Assembly: GCA_902566925.1 (NCBI GenBank)
Contig: CACFKO010000010.1
Coordinates: 1-36,212 of the forward strand
Direction: 5' to 3'
DNA from: an uncultured Pelagibacteraceae bacterium
GTDB taxonomy: Bacteria > Pseudomonadota > Alphaproteobacteria > Pelagibacterales > Pelagibacteraceae
Length of the DNA stretch: 36,212 bases
Part shown: positions 8,288 to 16,961 of the stretch, piece by piece
How the letters are laid out: the number at the start of each line of letters is the position of its first letter
Numbering within the stretch: the stretch's first letter is position 1
Translations under genes and position numbers: made by a program
Notes under the pieces: model-generated
What the model saw: only the letters and a program-made list of their open reading frames with translations
Told to the model about the DNA's origin: nothing
The model's database searches: none

Positions 8288-8889
8288 ACTTTTTTTAAAT
8301 GTTCCAGAAAAATTTTTTTTAGGTTATTTTTAACTCCAATAACAACTTTCCTTTCATTCTTTAATGACGTCACTTTTTTATTATCTAAACCACATGGTAA
8401 AATTTTTTGATAATTATTAAGATTATTTTCTATGTTTATAGAAAACCCATGATAAGCAACCCAATGTGAAACTCTTATACCAATTGCTGCAATTTTTCTT
8501 TTTTTAACCCAAACACCAATATTTTTTTTGTCAGCAAATGATTCTATCTCATAAATATTTAAAAACTTGATAATTGTATTTTCAATTTGTTTAACCAAAT
8601 TTCTTATATCTTTTTTTCTTTTATTTAAATTAATAACGAAATAAACAATTTGTTGCCCAGGATTATGAAGTGTGATTTTTCCACCACGATTAGTCTTTAT
8701 TAAATTAATCGATTTATCCAATATTTCTTCTTTTTTAGACCTTATACCTGCAGTATAGGTTAAGGGATGTTCTAAAAACCATACCAATTCACGCCCTCCT
8801 TCTTTTACATGTCTCACCCTTTTCTCAAGTAACTTAAGGGCTTTCTCATAATTTACGGGTTTTTTACTAATTTTAAATTCTATGTTCAT
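8284..8889 (-). CDS. lipB: Octanoyltransferase LipB
   Basis: Transfers octanoyl groups from acyl carrier protein to lipoyl domains, the first step of protein lipoylation for pyruvate and 2-oxoglutarate dehydrogenases and glycine cleavage. The 201-residue protein has the family motif NRGGKITLHNPGQ (residues 67-79), KIAAIGIRV with catalytic Lys132, YHGFSINI, and PCG with nucleophile Cys166. It is divergent from mgtE across 64 bases, which must hold both promoters, and convergent with the pseudouridine synthase. lipA is not in the window. Confidence 0.95.
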   Translation of the reverse strand: MNIEFKISKKPVNYEKALKLLEKRVRHVKEGGRELVWFLEHPLTYTAGIRSKKEEILDKSINLIKTNRGGKITLHNPGQQIVYFVINLNKRKKDIRNLVKQIENTIIKFLNIYEIESFADKKNIGVWVKKRKIAAIGIRVSHWVAYHGFSINIENNLNNYQKILPCGLDNKKVTSLKNERKVVIGVKNNLKKIFLEHLKKV

Positions 8890-8953
8890 TTTAAATTGAA
8901 TTTTATCATTAGATAAACTAAAAGTCTCAAAAATTAAAACAATCTGGTGAATT

Positions 8954-10333
8954 ATGAGTTTAGTAAAATCGGTAGGAAAACAAAAAGTAAATGTAGATTT
9001 TAATAAAGATTTTATTAATCTTTTTAGTGAAAAGATTAAATCTAAAGATATTGCTTTTATTAATCAAACTTTAGAGGATCTACATGCTGCCGATGTTGCT
9101 GATTTAATTGAAAATCTTGATACTGAAACAAGGAACAAATTAATAGAGATAGAAGCATTTACTATTGAGCCTGAGATATTTGTTGAGTTGAATGAATCTT
9201 TACAATCCGAAGTTCTAATTCTTTTAACACCTGAGTCTGTTGCAAAAATTTTACACAAATTAGAATCTGATAACGCTCTTCAAATATTGGAAAAAATAGA
9301 AGGGGAAAAAAAGAAAAAAGTATTAGACAAACTATCCCCCCAAGACAGATTTCTTTTGGAGGAAGGATTAAGTTATCCAGAAGATTCGGCTGCAAGAATA
9401 ATGCAGAGAGAATTTACTGCAGTGCCTAGTGATTGGACCGTTGGTCAAACAATAGATTATTTAAGAGAAAATAAAGAATTACCAGAGGAGTTTTTAGAAA
9501 TATTTGTTGTAGACAAAAACTTTAAACCTATTGGCACAGTTCCTTCTTCAAGGGTCTTAAGAACTCCAAGAGACTCCAAAATGAATTCAATTATGAGAGA
9601 AATACCTGTTTTAATTTCAGTAAACATGGATAAAGAGGAGGTAGGTCTTACGTTTGAAAACTATAACCTTGTTTCTGCCGGCGTGGTAAATAAAGACAAT
9701 AAATTAATTGGAATGATAACTGCAGACGATGTGGTTACCGTAGTGCAAGAAGAGGCTGAAGAAGATGTTCTAAGGTTAGCAGGGGTAGGAGATGAGGAAA
9801 TCACTGACGGTGTCCTAAAAAAAACTAAAAGAAGATTTACCTGGTTATTACTTAATTTATTGACAGCCGTTATCGCATCAATTGTAATTGGTTTTTTTCA
9901 GGAAGATATAGAAAAAGTTGTAGCATTAGCCGTATTAATGCCAATCGTTGCATCAATGGGTGGAAACGCGGGAATGCAAACACTTGCAGTTACAATAAGG
10001 GCAATTGCAAAAAAAGAAATTTATTCTGGAAATTTTTTAAAAATTGTAACAAAAGAATTTGTAATTGGAATTTTAAATGGTGTAATTTTTGCAATCATAG
10101 CAGGGATAATTGTTAATTTTTGGTTTAAACAAATTGATTTATCAATTCTTATTGGTGTAGCTATGATATTAAACATGATAGTTGCTGGATTATTTGGGAT
10201 TTTAGTTCCGGTTTCTTTAAAAAAATTTAATATTGATCCAGCACTAGCCTCAAGTGTTTTTGTTACAACAATAACTGATGTAATTGGATTTTTATCCTTT
10301 CTAGGAATAGGTTCGTACTTTTTTCTCAATTAA
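8954..10333 (+). CDS. mgtE: Magnesium transporter MgtE
   Basis: Mg2+-selective inner-membrane channel gated by cytosolic Mg2+. The 459-residue protein has the expected order: MgtE N domain (about residues 35-135, DLHAADVADLIENL), a pair of CBS domains (about 140-260, with DSAARIMQREF and the second repeat ending IGMITADDVV), the connecting helix (EEAEEDVLRLAGVGDEE), and a five-helix membrane domain from about 295. Pore signatures MPIVASMGGNAGMQTLAV and TTITDVIGF (Asp442, the conserved pore Mg2+ ligand) are intact. A GGTGA precedes the ATG. The stop shares a TTAA with convergent panC. Confidence 0.96.
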   Translation: MSLVKSVGKQKVNVDFNKDFINLFSEKIKSKDIAFINQTLEDLHAADVADLIENLDTETRNKLIEIEAFTIEPEIFVELNESLQSEVLILLTPESVAKILHKLESDNALQILEKIEGEKKKKVLDKLSPQDRFLLEEGLSYPEDSAARIMQREFTAVPSDWTVGQTIDYLRENKELPEEFLEIFVVDKNFKPIGTVPSSRVLRTPRDSKMNSIMREIPVLISVNMDKEEVGLTFENYNLVSAGVVNKDNKLIGMITADDVVTVVQEEAEEDVLRLAGVGDEEITDGVLKKTKRRFTWLLLNLLTAVIASIVIGFFQEDIEKVVALAVLMPIVASMGGNAGMQTLAVTIRAIAKKEIYSGNFLKIVTKEFVIGILNGVIFAIIAGIIVNFWFKQIDLSILIGVAMILNMIVAGLFGILVPVSLKKFNIDPALASSVFVTTITDVIGFLSFLGIGSYFFLN

Positions 10334-11139
10334 AAGTTATCAATAAATCTTATTTTACCAATGTAAAAAGCAAAAAATAAATTAAATTTATTTTTTTTGG
10401 GTTTTTTTAATGTTTTCATATCAATAATTTCAACATAGTCTACTTTATCTGCACCCATCGATAACATTTCATTTTTTATCTTAATAAAATTATAGTTAGT
10501 TTTATTTAAAAGAATATTTTTTTTATAATTTTTTAAAACTTTTATAATTTTATTAAGAATATTTTTTTCATATTTATTCATTTTTTTTATTCTTGATGAA
10601 TAAGCCACATATTCTTTATCACGTATAGTTTTACATGGCACTACTTTTGTATTAATTTTATTTTTTTTAATATGTTTTTTTATTAAAACAAGTTGTTGAA
10701 AATCTTTTTTACCTAGTAAAATTTTATTTGGTTTAATTATTTCAAGTAGACGGTTTACAACATCAATTACACCTTTAAAATGGCCTCTTCTATATTGTCC
10801 GCATAACCTTTTGGAAAATTTATCAAGAAATATTTTATTTTCAGTTTTAAATTTATATATATCTGTATAACTTGGTTTATATAAATAGTTAACTTTAAGT
10901 CTTTTTAATATTTTAATATCTTTCTTATGGTTTCTTGGATAACTTTTTAAGTCTATTTTATTATCGAATTGTTTAGGATTCAAAAAGATACTAACAACTG
11001 TTTTCCCTGATTCTCTAATTGACTTTTTTATTAGACTTTCGTGGCCCTTATGCAAGGCACCCATAGTCGGAACAAAACTAATATTATTGATATCTTTAAT
11101 TTCTAATTGTAACTTCTTTTTATTCGTAAATAATTTCAT
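10330..11139 (-). CDS. panC: Pantoate--beta-alanine ligase
   Basis: Last enzyme of pantothenate synthesis: ATP-dependent condensation of pantoate with beta-alanine. The 269-residue protein has FVPTMGALHKGHESLI with the HxGH nucleotide motif, VVSIFLNPKQF, CGQYRRGHFKGVIDVVNRLL, and GKKDFQQLVLIK. The later ATP-binding segment usually written SSRN reads SSRIKK here, so the final Asn is replaced but Ser-Ser-Arg are kept. The product is somewhat shorter than the roughly 280-residue norm and very lysine-rich. It is divergent from galU with only 35 bases between. panB is not in the window. Confidence 0.94.
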   Translation of the reverse strand: MKLFTNKKKLQLEIKDINNISFVPTMGALHKGHESLIKKSIRESGKTVVSIFLNPKQFDNKIDLKSYPRNHKKDIKILKRLKVNYLYKPSYTDIYKFKTENKIFLDKFSKRLCGQYRRGHFKGVIDVVNRLLEIIKPNKILLGKKDFQQLVLIKKHIKKNKINTKVVPCKTIRDKEYVAYSSRIKKMNKYEKNILNKIIKVLKNYKKNILLNKTNYNFIKIKNEMLSMGADKVDYVEIIDMKTLKKPKKNKFNLFFAFYIGKIRFIDNF

Positions 11140-11174
11140 TTGTAAAATATTTATTTAGCTAGTAAAAGGTTTTA

Positions 11175-11993
11175 ATGGTTAAACAAGCAATCATTCCATT
11201 AGCAGGATTAGGTACAAGATTATTGCCACTGTCAAGTGTAATTCCAAAAGAATTATTACCAATAAATGGAAAACCAAATTTAGAATACATAATGGAAGAA
11301 TGTATTCAAGCAGGAATTAAACAATTTATTTTTGTAATACCAAAAAACAGACCTAGTATTAAAAATTACTTTTTTAATGATAATTTTTATAAAAAAATAA
11401 TCAAAAAGAAAAAGAACGATAAACGTTTAAAAAAAGTTTTTAAGAGAATAAAACGTTATCAAAAAATGATCAAATTTGTTTATCAAAATAGGCCTGAAGG
11501 AACAGGGCAAGCTGTCTTAAAATGTAAAAAATATTTAAGAGGAACACATTTTTTAATGTTATTGGCGGATGATTTGATAGTTAAAAAAAATTGTTCTAAA
11601 GAAATGATAGCTATACATAAAAAAACTAAAGGTTCGGTTATAGCCACTAGAAAAGTTGAAAGAAAAACTGTATCGAGATGGGGTATATTGGGATTTAAAA
11701 ATAAAAGAAGAAATTCATTTTTAATTAATGAAGTAATAGAAAAACCCAAATTAAGTGAAGCACCGTCAAATTATGCCATAATTGGAAGATATATTTTGCC
11801 AAAAAAAATACTTTCAGTTTTAAAGAATCAAAAAAAAGGGAAAGGTGGAGAAATTCATATTACAGATGCAATAAAAACTTTAGTTAAAAGAGATGAAAAA
11901 TTTTATGGAAATATATTCAAGGGCAAATATATTGATTGCGGAACACTTGAAGGATTTATTAATTCTAGTCTTACAATCTCTAAATATTTATAA
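11175..11993 (+). CDS. galU: UTP--glucose-1-phosphate uridylyltransferase
   Basis: Makes UDP-glucose from UTP and glucose-1-phosphate. The 272-residue nucleotidyltransferase begins IPLAGLGTRLLPLSSVIPKELLPI, the GalU signature, with the usual Thr-Lys before the hydrophobic pair replaced by Ser-Ser while the PKE lysine is kept. RPEGTGQAVLKCK, LLADDLI (metal-binding aspartates), EVIEKP and KGKYIDCGTLEGF follow. It is directly followed by ugd after nine bases, so the pair converts glucose-1-phosphate to UDP-glucuronate. SAR11 cells are known to make glucosyl- and glucuronosyl-diacylglycerol under phosphate limitation; linking this pair to those lipids is inference. Confidence 0.93.
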   Translation: MVKQAIIPLAGLGTRLLPLSSVIPKELLPINGKPNLEYIMEECIQAGIKQFIFVIPKNRPSIKNYFFNDNFYKKIIKKKKNDKRLKKVFKRIKRYQKMIKFVYQNRPEGTGQAVLKCKKYLRGTHFLMLLADDLIVKKNCSKEMIAIHKKTKGSVIATRKVERKTVSRWGILGFKNKRRNSFLINEVIEKPKLSEAPSNYAIIGRYILPKKILSVLKNQKKGKGGEIHITDAIKTLVKRDEKFYGNIFKGKYIDCGTLEGFINSSLTISKYL

Positions 11994-12002
11994 AAGATAA
12001 TT

Positions 12003-13301
12003 ATGAAAATTTGTATGATCGGTACAGGGTATGTTGGTTTGGTTAGCGGAACTTGTTTTGCAGATTTAGGAAACAAAGTTTACTGTGTTGATAAAGATAA
12101 GACAAAAATAAACAAATTAAAAAATGCTATTTCTCCTATTTATGAGCCAGGCCTAGATGATTTAATAAGAAGTAATTTTAGAGCAAAAAGATTAGAATTT
12201 ACTTACAATTTAGAAAAAGCTATTAAAGACTCTAAAATAATTTTCATTTGTGTTGGCACACCAACTAAAAAGAGTTCAAATTTAGTCGATCTTTCTCAGG
12301 TATATAATGTAGCTAAATCAATATCAAAATATATTAAAAACTATAAAATTATTGTTACAAAATCAACTATACCAGTAACAACAGGAGACCAGATAGAAAA
12401 AATAATAGGAAAGAAAGTTAAAAAATCTTTGTTTGATGTTGTATCAAATCCCGAATTTTTGAGAGAAGGTGAAGCTATAAGAGATTTTAAATATCCGGAT
12501 AGAATTATTGTTGGATCTAATAATAAAAAAATTTTTAAAAAGATGGAACTTTTATATGAACCGATTATTAAAAAAGGGGCAAAATATTTTTGTACAACTA
12601 GAAAAGGTGCTGAATTAATCAAATATGCTTCGAATGCTTTTTTAGCTACAAAGATTACGTTTATTAATGAAATTGCAAATTTATGTGAGTCAGCGGGTAT
12701 AAACGTTGAGGATATTTCAATGGGTATGGGCTCAGATGCTAGAATTGGAAGTAGATTTTTAAGAGCAGGCCCGGCTTATGGTGGGTCTTGTTTCCCTAAA
12801 GACACAAAAGGTTTGGTTTCAATTGGTGATAAATTTAAAAATAATCTATCCATTGTAAAATCAGTAATTAAGTCTAACAATAATAGAAAAATTTTACTGA
12901 CCAAAAGAGTTTCCAAAATAATGAATAATAAAATTAAAAATAAAAATATCACAGTATTAGGTGTAACATTTAAGGCTAATACTGATGATATGAGAGAATC
13001 ATCAAGTCTTGTTCTAATACCATACTTAATAAAAAAAGGTGCAAAAGTTAAATATCATGACCCCTCAGGTCCTAAAAATGAATTCAAGAAGAAAAAAAAT
13101 CTCATATTTGAAAAAACCCTGAATAAAGCTTGTTTTGGTGCAGATTTAATTATTATTAATACAGAGTGGGATGAATTTAAGACTATAGATTTTAAAAAAG
13201 TAGTCAAAAAAAGTAATTTTAAAATATTTGATATGAGAAATCTTTACAATCCAATCGAATTAAAAAAAAGAAAAATAAAATATTATTCTGTAGGAAGATA
13301 A
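12003..13301 (+). CDS. ugd: UDP-glucose 6-dehydrogenase
   Basis: Oxidises UDP-glucose to UDP-glucuronate with two NAD+. The 432-residue protein has the N-terminal Rossmann motif MIGTGYVGLVSGTCFADLG, the VGTPT motif (residues 84-88), STIPVTTGD, SNPEFLREGEAI, Lys207 and Asn211 in the KYASNAF helix, and the catalytic cysteine Cys263 in YGGSCFPKDTKGL. The C-terminal UDP-binding domain has GVTFKANTDDMRES and INTEWDEF. Partner galU lies just upstream. It ends three bases from the convergent ridA stop. No missing residue noted. Confidence 0.96.
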   Translation: MKICMIGTGYVGLVSGTCFADLGNKVYCVDKDKTKINKLKNAISPIYEPGLDDLIRSNFRAKRLEFTYNLEKAIKDSKIIFICVGTPTKKSSNLVDLSQVYNVAKSISKYIKNYKIIVTKSTIPVTTGDQIEKIIGKKVKKSLFDVVSNPEFLREGEAIRDFKYPDRIIVGSNNKKIFKKMELLYEPIIKKGAKYFCTTRKGAELIKYASNAFLATKITFINEIANLCESAGINVEDISMGMGSDARIGSRFLRAGPAYGGSCFPKDTKGLVSIGDKFKNNLSIVKSVIKSNNNRKILLTKRVSKIMNNKIKNKNITVLGVTFKANTDDMRESSSLVLIPYLIKKGAKVKYHDPSGPKNEFKKKKNLIFEKTLNKACFGADLIIINTEWDEFKTIDFKKVVKKSNFKIFDMRNLYNPIELKKRKIKYYSVGR

Positions 13302-13304
13302 AAG

Positions 13305-13760
13305 TTAAAGCTCAAATATTCCTTCAACTTCAACTGATGCACCTAAAGGTAGAGAGTTTACACTTACTGCGGCTCGAGTATGTTTACCTTTGTCACCGAA
13401 TATTTTTGAAATCAAATCTGATGCACCATTAATAACTTTTGGTTGATCTACAAAATTATCTACTGAATTAACATACCCTGTTATTTTAACACAACCTTTA
13501 ACTTTATCTAAACTATCACACTTTTTTTTAAGTTGTGATAGAAGATTTAATGCACATAGTTTTGCAGACTCTTGTCCTTGTTCTAAACTTAAATCTTTAC
13601 CAATTTTTCCCTTAATTAGTTTTCCTTCGTTATCTAAAGGCAATTGACCAGATATAAAAATTAAATTTCCAATAATTTTAGAAGCTACATAAGCACCAAC
13701 TGGATCCGGTGCTTTAGGCAGGTTTATATTTAGTTTTTTTAAATTTTCTTCAGCGCTCAT
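13305..13760 (-). CDS. RidA/YjgF-family protein
   Basis: Members of this family, or close relatives, hydrolyse reactive enamine/imine intermediates to protect pyridoxal-phosphate enzymes. The 151-residue protein shows GNLIFISGQLP, the VKITGYVN strand, the arginine in HTRAAVSVNSLPLGA that binds the substrate carboxylate, and the C-terminal glutamate in VEVEGIFEL. It belongs to the longer subgroup with an N-terminal helix rather than the 128-residue archetype, so the exact substrate is uncertain. Its start overlaps the topA stop by four bases (ATGA), placing it at the end of the leftward pyrB-topA run where many alphaproteobacteria carry rnr. Confidence 0.88.
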   Translation of the reverse strand: MSAEENLKKLNINLPKAPDPVGAYVASKIIGNLIFISGQLPLDNEGKLIKGKIGKDLSLEQGQESAKLCALNLLSQLKKKCDSLDKVKGCVKITGYVNSVDNFVDQPKVINGASDLISKIFGDKGKHTRAAVSVNSLPLGASVEVEGIFEL

Positions 13761-16315
13761 TTTTTTTTCTTCTTTTTATTTTTATCGTATTCCTTTCTCT
13801 TTTCAATTAAAATCAATGCTTCTTCCATTGTTATTTCAGTAGGATCTTTATCTTCAGGTATTGTAGCATTAAGAGATTTATATTTAATATATGGACCATA
13901 TTGTCCCTTCATTATTCTAACAGGTTTTTTATCTTCTGGATGCTCACCAAGATTTTTTATTTCAGAAGAGGACATTCTACCAGGTTTGGCTTCAGATATT
14001 AAAGTTATCGCCCTGTTCAAACCAATTGTAAATAATTCTTCAACACTTTCGATTCTTGCTGATTTATTAGAGCATTTTAAGTAAGGTCCGAATCTTCCTA
14101 TATTAACAGTTATGTCTTCATTTAAGTCTGGATGTTTTCCAATTATTCTTGGTAAAGAACAAAGATATTTAGCTTTTTCTAAATCTACATTTTCAATAGG
14201 TAACCCTCTTGGAATAGAAACATTCTTTAAATTTTCATTTTCTTTTTTCTTTTTTGATTTTTTTCTATTTTGATTTACTTCACTTACTTCAATTTCGAAT
14301 TGCAAATAAGGTCCAAATCTTCCATTTTTAAGATAAATATCTTTACCTAAGTCGTTTTTTCCAATCAACTTAGGTTCAGCTAAATTTATCTGTTGTGATG
14401 CTTTTGATTTTGATAACGGTCTAGTGAATTTACAGTCTGGGTAGTTAGAACAACCTATAAAAGCCCCGCCCCTGAAACTATTTTTTAGACTAAGTTCACC
14501 AGTTTTACAAAGCTTACATTTTCTGTCAATTGCATCGTTATCATCTCTTTCAAAAACAAGATCTCCCAAACTTTCGTTTAATAGGTCCAAAACTTCTCTT
14601 GTTCTTTTTTCTTTAACTTTTCCCACATTTAAATAAAAATCTTTCCAAAATCCATCTAAAACCTTAACCCAATCTATTTTACCGCTAGTAATTTCATCAA
14701 GTTGATTTTCTAAATCTGCTGTAAAATTATAATCAACATACTTAGTAAACAATTTTTCAAGAAATGCAGACAATAATTTTCCCCTATCTGTGGGATGAAA
14801 TCTTTTATTTAATAATTCAACATAATTTCTTGTAGAAAGAACAGATATTATACTTGCATATGTTGATGGACGTCCAATTCCTAATTCTTCCATCTTTTTA
14901 ACCAAACTAGCTTCTGAATATCTTGGTGGTGGATCTGTAAAATGTTGATCATCTATTAATTCCTTTATTGATACTTTATCTCCAATCTTGACCTCAGGTA
15001 AAATATTTTTAAGATCTTCGTCCTTTTCTTCAAATTTGTAGACTTTTAAGTATCCTTCAAACTTAACAGTAGATCCGTTTGCTTTAAAATTTATTTTTTT
15101 ATTTTCAGACTCAATAGTTATACTTTTTCTATCAAATTCAGCTGGATTCATTTGTGAAGATACAGCTCTATTCCATATTAATTCATAAAGTTTAGATTGA
15201 TCAGTGCTTAAATATTTTTTCATATCAGCAGGTTTTCTAGTAACATCGGTAGGTCTGATAGCTTCATGCGCTTCTTGTGCATTCTTTGCTTTTTTTCCTG
15301 AATAACTATTTGGATTATCTGGAAGATATTCTTTACCATGTTCTTTACTTATAAAATTTCTAAAATCCGAAATTGCTTCGTTTGATATTTGAGTACCGTC
15401 TGTTCTCATATAAGTAATCATCCCGACAGTATCTCCCTCAATATCTATTCCTTGATAAAGTCTTTGTGCAATCTGCATTGTTCTAGAGGCACCAAAACCA
15501 AACTTACCAGAAGCAGTTTGTTGTAAAGTTGATGTTGTAAATGGTGCTAATGGATTTCTTTTGTAAATTTTTGATGAGACATCAGTTATTTTATAAGTTT
15601 GTTTTTTAATTTCATTTAGTGCTTTTTCAGAATCTTTTTTGTTTTTAAAAGAAAACTTTTCTATTTTATTACCAGAAAAAATAGATAGTTTAGATTTAAT
15701 AAGTTTATCATCGTATTGAAAGTTACTATTTATGGTCCAGAATTCTTCAGGTTTAAAAAGCTCAATCTCATGTTCGCGTTCAGTTATTAATCTCAGAGCA
15801 ACTGATTGAACTCTCCCGGCAGACTTTGATCCTGGAAGTTTCGTCCACAAAATTGGAGATATATTAAAACCAACAAGATAATCCAAAGCTCTCCTGGCCA
15901 TATAAGCATTTACTAAAAGCGATTCAATTTGTCTTGGATTATTAATTCCATTTGTAACTGCTTTTTTTGTAATTTCATTAAAAACAACTCTTTCTACTTT
16001 TTTTCCTTTTAGAAGCTTTTTACTTTCAAGGATTTCCCTTACATGCCAAGCAATTGCTTCTCCCTCGCGATCAGGATCTGTTGCTAATATTATTCTTTCA
16101 GATTCAGCAGCAGCATCTGTTATCTCTTTAACGTATTTTTTAGAAAAAGAATCTAACTCCCATTCCATTTTAAAGTTATTTTCAGGATCAACAGATCCAT
16201 TTTTAGATGGAAGATCTCTTACATGACCATAACTGGCTAATACTTTATAATTTTTGCCAAGATACTTGTTAATTGTTTTAGCCTTTGCTGGACTTTCTAC
16301 TATGACAAGATTCAT
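13757..16315 (-). CDS. topA: DNA topoisomerase I
   Basis: Type IA enzyme that relaxes negative supercoils. From the chosen start it has 852 residues: TOPRIM domain with VESPAKAKTI and TDPDREGEA (about residues 80-88), the core with catalytic Tyr302 in MITYMRTDGT, the SAGRVQSVAL motif, one C-terminal tetracysteine zinc ribbon (CKLC ... CSNYPDC), and three C-terminal repeats with the GxFGPYLK-type core (GRFGPYLQ, GRFGPYLK, GQYGPYIK). The frame extends seven codons upstream to 16336, but homologues begin MNLVIVESPAKA, so the ATG at 16315 is preferred. It follows plsY by 64 bases; dprA, usual at this place, is missing. It overlaps ridA by four bases. Confidence 0.96.
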   Translation of the reverse strand: MNLVIVESPAKAKTINKYLGKNYKVLASYGHVRDLPSKNGSVDPENNFKMEWELDSFSKKYVKEITDAAAESERIILATDPDREGEAIAWHVREILESKKLLKGKKVERVVFNEITKKAVTNGINNPRQIESLLVNAYMARRALDYLVGFNISPILWTKLPGSKSAGRVQSVALRLITEREHEIELFKPEEFWTINSNFQYDDKLIKSKLSIFSGNKIEKFSFKNKKDSEKALNEIKKQTYKITDVSSKIYKRNPLAPFTTSTLQQTASGKFGFGASRTMQIAQRLYQGIDIEGDTVGMITYMRTDGTQISNEAISDFRNFISKEHGKEYLPDNPNSYSGKKAKNAQEAHEAIRPTDVTRKPADMKKYLSTDQSKLYELIWNRAVSSQMNPAEFDRKSITIESENKKINFKANGSTVKFEGYLKVYKFEEKDEDLKNILPEVKIGDKVSIKELIDDQHFTDPPPRYSEASLVKKMEELGIGRPSTYASIISVLSTRNYVELLNKRFHPTDRGKLLSAFLEKLFTKYVDYNFTADLENQLDEITSGKIDWVKVLDGFWKDFYLNVGKVKEKRTREVLDLLNESLGDLVFERDDNDAIDRKCKLCKTGELSLKNSFRGGAFIGCSNYPDCKFTRPLSKSKASQQINLAEPKLIGKNDLGKDIYLKNGRFGPYLQFEIEVSEVNQNRKKSKKKKENENLKNVSIPRGLPIENVDLEKAKYLCSLPRIIGKHPDLNEDITVNIGRFGPYLKCSNKSARIESVEELFTIGLNRAITLISEAKPGRMSSSEIKNLGEHPEDKKPVRIMKGQYGPYIKYKSLNATIPEDKDPTEITMEEALILIEKRKEYDKNKKKKKK

Positions 16316-16379
16316 TATAATTGACCTTACTGTCAAAAATAAACCTGTTTGTCAAATCAAAGTATAATAAGTGTTGATT

Positions 16380-16961
16380 TTAAAGTTTAATTCTATCTTC
16401 AGTTTTATTTTTTAACCTAATTATATTCTGTTTATGAGTGTATACAATAATAACAAAAGTAATAAATAGATATAAATTTAATTCAAAATTACTTTCCAAA
16501 AAGGAAATTAGGAAAATTATGAAAGAGGAAACAATAGATGATAAAGAGGAATATTTTGTTATCAAGGCTATAATTAACCAAGATAAACAAAAAAACAATC
16601 CAAGCTTAAATGATAAAACAAAAATTATTCCTAAATATGTTGCTACTCCTTTTCCGCCTCTAAATTTCAACCAAATAGAAAAAATATGTCCAAGAAAAGC
16701 TGCAAGACCAGATAAATAAATTAAATTTGGAAAATAATAATTTGTAATAAGTATTGGAGCTATCCCTTTAGAAATATCTAAAATTAAAGTTAAAGCTGCA
16801 ATAAATTTATTTCCAGTTCTAAGAACATTGGTTGCGCCAATGTTTTTTGAACCAATTTTACGCAAGTCTTTATTTAAAATTATTTTAGCTAAAATTAATC
16901 CGAATGGTATTGATCCAGATATATATGATAAGAAGAAGATTAAAAAAATTTCAAATGTCAC
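16380..16961 (-). CDS. plsY: Acyl-phosphate:glycerol-3-phosphate acyltransferase PlsY
   Basis: Inner-membrane enzyme that transfers acyl groups from acyl-phosphate to glycerol-3-phosphate, the first step of phosphatidic acid synthesis. The 193-residue protein has several hydrophobic segments and the three PlsY motifs: SGSIPFG with the following KDLRKIGSKNIGATNVLR, GHIFSIWLKFRGGKGVATYLG, and a C-terminal hydrophobic segment before a basic tail. It starts inside the end of pyrC' (four-base ATGA overlap), so it is coupled to the pyrimidine genes. plsX is not in the window. Confidence 0.95.
   Translation of the reverse strand: MTFEIFLIFFLSYISGSIPFGLILAKIILNKDLRKIGSKNIGATNVLRTGNKFIAALTLILDISKGIAPILITNYYFPNLIYLSGLAAFLGHIFSIWLKFRGGKGVATYLGIIFVLSFKLGLFFCLSWLIIALITKYSSLSSIVSSFIIFLISFLESNFELNLYLFITFVIIVYTHKQNIIRLKNKTEDRIKL

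Noticed and set aside
16316..16336. Upstream start for topA at 16336
   Set aside because: Topoisomerase I begins MNLVIVESPAKA in homologues, and the seven extra codons have no support.
16438..16719. Plus-strand open frame opposite plsY
   Set aside because: PlsY on the minus strand carries all family motifs; the antisense frame is low-complexity and has no recognisable domain.
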